DNA from: Labia minor | Taxonomy: Eukaryota > Arthropoda > Insecta > Dermaptera > Spongiphoridae | Assembly: GCA_963082975.1 (NCBI GenBank) | Contig: OY720350.1 | Coordinates: 40,107,851 to 40,171,850, forward strand | Length of the DNA stretch: 64,000 bases | Direction: 5' to 3' | Shown: one piece after another, positions 56,361-64,000 of the stretch | Layout of the letters: each line of letters begins with the position of its first letter | Numbering within the stretch: position 1 is the first letter of the stretch | Position numbers and translations under genes: made by a program | The notes under the pieces: generated by a model | Databases searched by the model: none | The model's input: the letters and a program-made list of their open reading frames with translations, nothing else | What the model was told of the DNA's origin: nothing

Positions 56361-56640
56361 GTCTCAGGATTGCCCAGGATTCTTCGGAGCTCTACAGCAA
56401 CGCAGTGAGTACAAAACCACCCAACCTATCAACCCAAAATCCCGATATTAACCCTTGGTCACACAGACTAAGACCCAGAATCCCAAAAATACTCCCACCT
56501 AAATAATCTCTTGAAAATGGCGCCAAAATGGGTGCCGAAACGTCGAGAAAACAATCTCACAAAAATACGTGATTATATCCCTGATAAATCTGATAATAAT
56601 AATAATAACAATAACAATCACGGAAACCTAAACCAACATA
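56361..56640 (+). repeat. Penelope-like unit P3 with hammerhead-like relic
   Basis: Right arm of the palindrome plus the CACGGAAACCTAAACCAACA end shared with P1. It contains TTGAAAA (56511-56517, a CTGANGA box with two transitions), GGCGCC / GGTGCC capable of stem II, then GAAAC-GTC at 56537-56544. This order matches minimal hammerhead ribozymes in Penelope-like elements. With the core mutated, activity is unlikely. Confidence 0.6.
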
Positions 56641-56694
56641 TATATATACAGGTTATGAATTTAAAGTTGTGTATTATTACTATTTCTAGAACTA

Positions 56695-57330
56695 AATTAG
56701 CTGGAGTGTCTCCACTCGACTATCTCGCAATTTGAATTGGATTAAATAACATAATATATTATATTTAAATTAAATTTAATTAATTATAAATTATAAATAA
56801 TAAATAATAAATATTAAACCAGCGCATGTTTGGCTTTTTGTTGATGGCACCACGTCACGTGTTGACGCGTGAGATTTTCAGTGTTAAAAAATTAATTCTG
56901 GTAATTTCAGCGAATCAATCAAGCTGAAATTCTATATATAGCAGTTTTATATAATTATTAATCATGTGAAAAATTATCAAACATATATCTTTATTTTTAC
57001 GGTCACTTTAGAGGAAAAAAAATCAAAACGTTGTAGGTAATGACCCTCTTCCGGTTGAGCTACATTTCTCAAAAGTTGATAGAAAACTATGAATTTTGAA
57101 TAATGTCCATGTACCAAATTTCATCATTCTAGCTCAAACCGTTTTTGCGTAATCTTGCCTACATACATACACACATACACACATACACACATACACACAC
57201 ACATACACACACACAGACATTTTTCTCAACCTTAGTGAAAATGATTCAGGAACCTTCAAAACGTATAAAAACATCAAAATCTCAACATCGAAAATTTTCA
57301 TGATCGCAATACTATCTCTGGCGAGATAGT
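56695..57330 (-). mobile_element. HINE-like family B, copy B8 (complete)
   Basis: Reference-quality reversed copy. Tail AATTAGCTGGAGTGTCTCCA (hairpin), CTATCTCGC, body with GGCACCACGTCACGTGTTGA, a CA/CATA microsatellite (about 57162-57217), ACATTTTTCTCAACCTTAGT, leader, and ACTATCTCTGGCGAGATAGT at the end (57311-57330). Confidence 0.92.
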
Positions 57331-58401
57331 AAAAAGACTCAGAGTTGATTAAATTTAAATTTAACCAACACTGTATTTCATATAAGCCTCAAGATACTAT
57401 AGTAATAGTGTACTACTTTAAATAAACATTCTGAGTATATTATATAATTATATTTTTTTCATATGTGTTCATTTATCCAAGAATATATTTTTTTTAACTA
57501 CAAAGGCAATGTTTAACACAATAACAACAGCCTTTAAGCCTTTGCGTTCAGTTGTCTCCTTTCAAAATTTCATTAAACCCCAAGGGTTGCTATCAATCCA
57601 GTTAGAAACCTTGGCTTATGTCTTTGACCCACTGTTTAAGGTTTCTATCTTAATGTAATAAACGTTTGAATGTCTAACCGTACACAACAACAAACACTTT
57701 ATTATAAATTTACTTATTTTTTATTATTTTAGAGTAACATTTGATAAATATTATAATATAGTAATTTTTCATTTAATTAAAAGTTTGATTTTCTCTATTA
57801 AATAATAAAACTAGCATCATATTTCTCTCACCCATCCCTTTTTCGCTCTTCACTTCATTTATTTACAATCATTAATTCATTTCTCTCTGTCGGATGTTTA
57901 ATTCATAATTGCATTCTAATTAAAACAAGCGTGTTAATCATATTAGATATTAATAAAATGAAAAAGAGAGGATGAAATCAAAGAATTTTTTTTTTTAATT
58001 TCTCTTTATTCTTGTATCCCCATTCCTATTCACCTTTTTTGATTTATTAATAAAGTAAAGCTACTCTTACATGAACAAAAAAAGGGGGTTTTGAAATCCA
58101 TTTAGAATAATGAAATGATTGTGGAATTATTCACAAAGTATTCTTGATTGATAATTAGTTAAAGTTGTTTCTAATTAATTAGAATATTAAAACATTATTA
58201 TTCCATCAACCTCGTTACCTAGTATATTATTCAGTTATAGGAAGAAGAATATTTATTCACACAGTCAATATAAAAGTTTTATAAGAACCTTTTTGGCTTA
58301 AGAACAATAAGCAATATTAAAAAAAAATTATATTCATTAATTGAAAGAGATAAATCAGAATACAGATTCAATTAAAAAAATATTTCGAAATTATATTTTA
58401 A
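57331..58401. other. AT-rich sequence, nothing recognised
   Basis: A moderately GC-richer stretch at 57500-57650 has no repeat match and no frame. Confidence 0.5.
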
Positions 58402-58413
58402 TTTTAAATGATT

Positions 58414-58700
58414 TTGAAGGCGCCATTGGGTGTGCGGGTAGCGGGTGCCTCACATTCACATGGTCCCGGGTTCAAGTCCCGGGCCTGACAAGGGAATTTC
58501 CCTAGCTGGGGTCTATGGGACGGAGTCAACCCAGCCTCCGAGAACAACATTGGGGAAAAGCTATTTGATAGCGCCTCCGAACAAGAAAATCAAGGTAAAG
58601 GTTGAGAGGACCCGTTCTACTGATCATAGGACACCTCATTGATATAACCGGCTTGATAGGCGTTGTCCTTGCGTAGGACGTACAAAGTCAGAGGGTTTTT
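58414..58700 (+). mobile_element. tRNA-derived SINE, family S1, with 12-bp TSD
   Basis: The tRNA-like head has a weak A-box region (TGTGCGGGTAGCGGGTGCC) and a B box GGTTCAAGTCC (58469-58479). A conserved body follows (GATAGCGCCTCCGAACAAG, ATCAAGGTAAAGGTTGAGAG, GTTGTCCTTGCGTAGGACGT) and a T-rich 3' end. It is flanked by identical TTTTAAATGATT (58402-58413 and 58701-58712). The identical target duplication and conserved B box point to an insertion younger than its relative at 50.4 kb. The 65-codon frame overlapping it is not a gene. Confidence 0.9.
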
Positions 58701-58712
58701 TTTTAAATGATT

Positions 58713-59239
58713 ATATTAAATAAATTTTATATCAATATAAAATTACAGGTATATTATTATATGTTTTCAAAGTTTCAGGTTTTAGATATAATTAATTGAA
58801 ATTTTCATAATTAAGCTAGTATTATTTTTTTATAAGAATGCGATAAGAAGATAACATAAAATATAATATTAGAGAATTAAGAAAAATATTGAAAGAAGAA
58901 ATTGAACAATGAATATTGAAAGAAAAATTTTGAAAAAAGCAACCTAGGATACGGATGGATGAGGAGTGAGGTTGTTGCAATTAAAAACTTAAAAGTTCAG
59001 TAGTAATAGATGATATATTAATAGTTTAAAAATTACATAACTATTATTAATATTAAATAGGAGTCTATCATATCTTTTAATTTAAAAAGAAAATTATTTT
59101 TTATAAATTTTTAACTTGAGAAGAGATTAATTTGAATGAAACAAATTTTTATTTGGGTTTATAAAAACAATTCTAACATTGGGTCGTGTTTGCAACCTAT
59201 AAATCTAAATAATAATAATAATGGAGCACGATAGAATAG
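58713..59239. other. AT-rich sequence with a small LINE relic
   Basis: At 58940-59010, GGATGAGGAGTGAGGTTG and TTAAAAACTTAAAAGTTC follow the LINE 3' block order loosely. Otherwise unassigned. Confidence 0.4.
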
Positions 59240-59465
59240 TAAAATCAAACAGGATTATAGAGAGATTGAAAGAGGAATAGGATAGAGATGGCTCGGGATA
59301 AGGATGGTTGTAGCAATGCAATATTGTGTCTAAGAACAATTGAATAGTGCCTCGTCACCACATATTTATAGTTTAGATAGAAAAAGAGTTGGATGGAGAT
59401 GAGTTGGGATAAGGATAGGTGCAGTGATGAGTTACTACCAAGAACAATTGTACAGGACAGCGCCA
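59240..59465 (+). repeat. Two tandem LINE-like 3' relics
   Basis: Two head-to-tail diverged copies (about 59264-59350 and 59388-59465) each read GGATRGAGATGRSTYGGGATAA-like sequence, GGATRGGTGYAG, then AAGAACAATTG and a CAGYGCC end. The layout resembles LINE 3' tails but differs from the main family. Confidence 0.45.
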
Positions 59466-60261
59466 TAAATATAGGGAAAGAAATTAATTAATTTTATTTA
59501 ATATTAATTTTTTTTTTTGCTTTTATTTAAAATATGTTTTTAACGATTATAGTGCATATGGTAATGAGTTTGTGATGTTCAATTTAACAAATTAAAATAT
59601 GGTTATTTTGGTAATATATATATATATATATATATATATTATTACAATGCCAATTTATCGCCTTGTTTTCTATTAATAATTGTTACCGATTCAATAGAAT
59701 TCATCTAAGATTAGTAAGGCAGTGAATAGGTATTAATAGGATCTTTAATCGTATATCTACACAAGGAACTTAGGGTCTTTTAAGGTTTCGGGAATCATTA
59801 CGTATTAATTCTGTTGACATAAATTATTGCGTAGATATGTCAACATAATTAATCCTTATCAAAGCAATTTCGATTAACTTCAAACAATGACATTTCCTAA
59901 ATTAATGTTTCATGAATTAGAATAAATTTAGGATGTTTAGTTCATTTATTAAGATTCTCCGATATCCACTATATCTTATAATCAAACTAATTTTCAATTA
60001 AACATGTCATTGGCATTAAAAATAATTTGTTTTTAATGTTACTAGAGACTATTTGTGAAAATGATAATAAAATCTTAGCCATTAATCAATTTGTCTATTA
60101 ATTTATTTGATGTTTGGCTGCCAGACTATCAAAGACGCATTCAAACTTTAGCTTTACGAGTTATATTCACCTATGTCTATTAATATAACAAAGAGCTGAT
60201 TACCCTTTGCTATAAATAAAAACAAACAAACCATGATACTGCTAATCCCAAATTATTTATA
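59466..60261. other. AT-rich sequence with (TA)n
   Basis: A TA microsatellite at about 59613-59640. Nothing else supported. Confidence 0.55.
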
Positions 60262-60726
60262 CGAGGTAAGGTCAATATTCGTGAGTTTTTGAATGAAACA
60301 CACGTTTGTGGATAAAAACTTATTTTATTTTTCAGCCTAGTCTTCTTTGAGCTCTATATACTTGGTCCAACGTCTCTAAAGTTATTTTATCTCTTCGAAA
60401 ATTTGTCGAGGACATCAAAACTGGTATTTGTTTGTGTCTTTGAAGTCAAATCTTTTTCCGCCGAGCCATTTTTTCAAGTTTGGAAACAAGAAATAGTCAC
60501 TCGGGGCTAAATCCGGAGAATAGGGCGGATGAGGGAGCAACTCGTATCCCAATTGATGGATTTTCATGGAAATCCACTTTTTTCATTAAATAATGGATGT
60601 GAAAAAAAGTAAAAGACCCAAAAGTTCAAATTTCGAGGGGATAGCTGATTTTTGCCTGCTGACAGGAGCAGTGTTGCCTTTTCATTTAAGAGAAAATTCA
60701 AAAAGTCACGGATTTATTTAACTGCG
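60262..60726 (-). mobile_element. Deleted mariner M4, 465 bp, same family as M1
   Basis: Ends CGAGGTAAGGTCAATATTCG and, from the other end, CGCAGTTAAATAAATCCGTG, both followed by a TTTTTGAAT word and flanked by TA. The minus strand passes from the 5' terminal region (GGCAACACTGCTCCTG) straight to the transposase C-terminus. M1 has the same junction, marked by TTTCCATGAAAATYCATYAA. Confidence 0.82.
60331..60571 (-). pseudogene. Mariner transposase C-terminal remnant (M4)
   Basis: Reads HQLGYELLPHPPYSPDLAPS, DYFLFPNLKKWLGGKRFDFK, DTNKYQF then stop. In-frame pieces RQIFEEIK and RRWTKYIELKED follow, with further stops. PDLAPSD contains the third catalytic Asp. The DNA-binding half and the first two catalytic residues are absent, so it is inactive. 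Confidence 0.85.
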
Positions 60727-62047
60727 TAGTTTTTTTAGGAGTATATATATCCATAAATAGAACTAGAAGGGTATTCGTTCTAAGAATTAGAAGCAGAATT
60801 TATTGGTAAAAGATTTCTTTGTGAATGAGGATGGTAAAGTGAAGAAATATATAAGATCAATAATTAATATTTTGATCAAACTAATCATATTATTTTATTT
60901 ACGAAAATCAAAAAAGTCAAGTTAAAGTAAAACGTGACTTGTCTGAAATTATAGTTTAATACTTAAAATAAGACGATACTAAAGAAATCAACCTTAAAGG
61001 TATTCAGACAGGATTTTGATATTTTTCTACAATAATCCGATTCAATCTGCTTCTCTTTCAAAATGGTGGAGGTTATAAAGAATGTAAAAGATTTTGACTT
61101 TTAACTTGTTTTGTTATGAAAGTGGATTTCAATAACAGGGTGTTTAACATAAAAAAATCTTTTGATGCGGGTTTGTGCGAGATGTGCTTTTGATTTAGAT
61201 TTAACTTTTATCTTTTGCCACCCTCTCACCTCATAATCCCACATCAATATATATATATATATATATTTATAAATTTCCGATGAGTTGTTGTTGGATAGAG
61301 TTTTGGATATTTCTCGCCAAAAGTTTTAAGTTATAAAAAAAAAATCTCTTATCCAGGAAGTTTGTTTGATGCGGCGAATTTCCTTCCCAAAGCATTCATG
61401 TTTGGTTGGTGTTTTTGTCTTCTAAATTTGACCTGAAAATATTAATAGAAGGAGTTGGCCTTCTACTTTGAAAGATCATCGAAGAGGATAACTCCTTACG
61501 TATTGCAATGATAATAAATATAATATAGAAGACCACCCAATAACTAACATGACAAAAAAGTTTTTGTTTTTTTTCCCCAAAATATAATAAATTAGATAAA
61601 TCAATTTAATTTTTTTTTTTTATTTCTTTCTTTCTTTCATCCAAAGTAAATTAAAAACAATAATTATGAGATACTATGAGATATATTAATGTCTGTGCGT
61701 GTTTAGGGGGAGGGAGGAGGGGGTGTTTTAAATACCAATAATTTATTCATTTATTTAATAAGTTATTGTGTGAACTCTCTATATCTCTAGTATCTATGTA
61801 TATTTAATATTTGTCCGATTGAATTCAAATTTTGTAGATTATAAGTAAATCTACAAAGAGTGTTCAATAATGAATATTTTTTTATAATTTAATTAAATTT
61901 ATCTTTAAAATAAAATTATATATAAATTATTACCTTGAAAACAATTAAAATTAAAAAAAGAATAAGATATTCAAGAGTAGCTCAAGTATAGTGATGTCGT
62001 GCATTTAATTGCCAGCAAATTAATAATAATTGATACATTAAATAAGG
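60727..62047. other. AT-rich sequence, nothing recognised
   Basis: A short TA tract at 61247-61266 and a G-rich run at about 61705-61722. No gene supported. Confidence 0.5.
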
Positions 62048-62503
62048 AGGCTGTGACGTCATGAAGGGCTGGGTGACGTCATATAATTTTAAATTAAGAA
62101 AAACATAATGAAGATGATTTTTACCGAGGATAAAACCAATACATTCGTGGTGATATGTAAAAAAATCTCCTCATGTGAAATTGGTGTGAAAATAACCCTT
62201 CCCTTCCGATCGTCGATTGATATTACTACCACTTCCGGTTTCCGGATTTGCACCAAAAGTTGATCAATTCACCCCACTGATGCATTAAGTAAATATACCA
62301 AATTTCATCAAAATCCGTTGAGCCGTTCAGGCTGTACACATCTATACGGACGGACAGACGGACAGACGGACGGACGGACGGACAGACATCATGCTAAAAA
62401 TACTTTTTTCTGTTAAGAAAATGCATGATTTGTGGAGATGTAAAAATCTCCACATGTGAAATTTGGTGTGAAAACAATACCTCCCTTACTATCGTCGGTC
62501 GGT
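62048..62503 (-). mobile_element. HINE-like family A, copy A7 (3' end missing)
   Basis: Reversed copy. Twin CRE palindromes at 62054-62061 and 62074-62081, second-monomer start (CGATCGTCGATTGATATTAC), core (TACCAAATTTCATCAAAATCC), a GGACGGACAGAC microsatellite, CATGATTTGTGGAGATG, and the terminal TCGTCGGTCGGT at 62492-62503. The part 3' of the CRE pair, with hairpin, is absent. Confidence 0.88.
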
Positions 62504-63300
62504 AAAAATTAACAAATATATAAATATCTTAAGAGTTTAGATCTAAATTACTTTAAAAATCCAATTAAATGTGTTCTTAATAAAAAAATTATACAAAAAC
62601 AATAATATAGAAATACAAATTCTAAAAATTGCTATATTTTTATATAATGGAGATATATTTTATTTTTGAAAAAATTAATAATAATAAATGTTAAATTGGT
62701 GGCTGTGTGTTCTCCATATACGATTAATTATCCTCAATGAAATTTACATAAAATCAATTTCTAATTAATATATTATAAAAGTGAATTTTTATTACTTTTC
62801 TTATTTGTTTTTATAATAAGATGTGTATTTGATGAAGAAAAATAATGATCAATAAAATCAATAAAATCTCTATTTTTAATTGGTAACATACATATAAGGA
62901 GAATTAAATTAAATAAATTAACTTTTTACGAGTTGTTTACTACACTTGTTATGTTTTGAAGGTTGCCTAACTAACATTTCACAGGCGTTCTCATAAAATA
63001 CGAGTAATTTATTAGTGAAGCATTTGGAACTCAACGATCATTTAAACCAGAAGAATGGTAAATATTCTCAATTATTCTATGAAAATAAAATTTCATTTAA
63101 TTAATAAGCTTCATTGTTTTTATAAAATATTAAATATAAATGTCAATAATAACAATGAAATTTGCAAAATAGTAATAAATATTATATTTTTTTTCATATA
63201 TATTTAAATTCAATATTTTTATGCTGAAAAATCCAGATAGATAACTATATCCAGCAATTATTAGAGAGATAGATGCCCTCTCTGTTTAATACATTAACGT
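62504..63300. other. AT-rich sequence, nothing recognised
   Basis: No supported feature. Confidence 0.55.
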
Positions 63301-64000
63301 AATAATCCCAACTCGAACTTTGAATGTCTCGGAAAGAGATTCTTATTGTCGTTGGAATTATTACAGGCTATTTTCTCTCAAAAATAACCTGAAGAGAGAT
63401 AGGGTAAGATGGCCGTGGTCGATCAAAGATAGCTCTTGTGGGGAATGAAGATAGGAAAGGAATAAAACATAGAAAGGAAGAAGATGAGGGGGTTCAAATG
63501 GTGGTATCTTCGAGTAAAAGAATCTCAAACACTTTTCTCAAACAAACTCTTCAAACAAACACCCTTTGCCGTTGATTAATCCACCAAATGGAAACGAAGG
63601 AGAAAGCAGGCTCAGATGGGGTAAAATGACTTGCTCAGGTCAAAGACAGGTACACAAGTGGCCAAAAATGGCCGGAACACAGCAGGACTCAGAAAAGGAG
63701 AGGGGGGAAATCGAAGAAGTGGTAAAGAGATAAGGCATTTAAGTTGGGACAGAAGGACTGCCCTCTCGAGGTAGCAGTTTTTATCAAAATGGCTTGTTCC
63801 CTTAAAAGCAATAATAATAATAATAATTAGAAGCTTATAAATTTATGAAAAGAAACAATATTAGATGGCAATCACTATAATAAATAAAGTACTGCTTTGA
63901 TTATTTATACTTTTCTTAAAATTTTGATTTCATATAAATTTTTCATTATATAACATATTTTTATAACTTGAACAAATATAGATCGAACCTCTCCTTCCCT
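63301..64000. other. GC-richer island, unassigned
   Basis: Purine-rich, about 42-45% GC at 63380-63790 (GGTAAGATGGCCGTGGTCG, AAATGGCCGGAACACAGCAGG, GGACTGCCCTCTCGAGGTAG). It matches no repeat family here and has no protein-like frame. Possible host single-copy DNA continuing beyond the window. Confidence 0.4.

Noticed and set aside
58432..58500. tRNA gene
   Set aside because: A B box is present, but there is no acceptor stem or cloverleaf; the segment is the head of a SINE with target duplications.

Overview
The window is AT-rich (by eye roughly three quarters A+T) animal nuclear DNA. I found no intact protein-coding gene, rRNA, tRNA gene, CRISPR array or bacterial operon. The decayed LINE peptides (type FENRILR.IYGPKKDEVTGEWRRLHNEE), the mariner and hAT relics, the tRNA-derived SINEs and the Helentron-like microsatellite elements together suggest an arthropod, most likely an insect. 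I cannot name the species.

Almost everything recognisable is transposon-derived. (1) Three sequence-unrelated families, called A, B and C here, share one architecture: subterminal inverted repeats of 10-12 bp, an internal microsatellite that begins ATGTCTGT, and a 3' tail of about 25 nt with a short hairpin. This is the layout of Helentron-associated (HINE/DINE-1-like) elements. A has eight copies or fragments, B has eight, and C has one copy that carries an A element inside it and sits in a mariner relic. A fourth family, D, shares the internal core. (2) Tc1/mariner: six deleted or fragmentary copies of several families, a 351-bp Tc1-like MITE, and a 1.16-kb TA-flanked element with nine copies of one 17-bp motif that I do not recognise. 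(3) hAT: five elements, four with perfect 8-bp target-site duplications, two with transposase remnants. (4) One main LINE family in several dead copies; the longest runs from 24.26 to 25.28 kb and shows reverse-transcriptase remnants. (5) Two tRNA-headed SINE families, three copies in all, each with target-site duplications. (6) A canonical Helitron 3' end at 25.45-25.50 kb. (7) A Penelope-like cluster at 55.8-56.6 kb with a 237-bp-arm palindrome and hammerhead-like remnants.

Between the repeats lie GC-richer islands of 0.3-0.6 kb (2.5-3.0, 9.8-10.3, 12.6-12.8, 15.5-16.1, 18.1-18.4, 23.0-23.3, 32.1-32.5, 34.5-35.0, 37.0-37.5 and 63.3-64.0 kb) that match no repeat here. They are the best places for host exons or conserved regulatory DNA. 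Three are annotated tentatively: a GAGA/TATA/Initiator promoter-like arrangement near 2.7 kb, a possible odorant-binding-protein-like exon on the minus strand near 12.7 kb, and a short signal-peptide-like reading frame near 37.1 kb. The rest is AT-rich intergenic or intronic sequence in which I see nothing specific.
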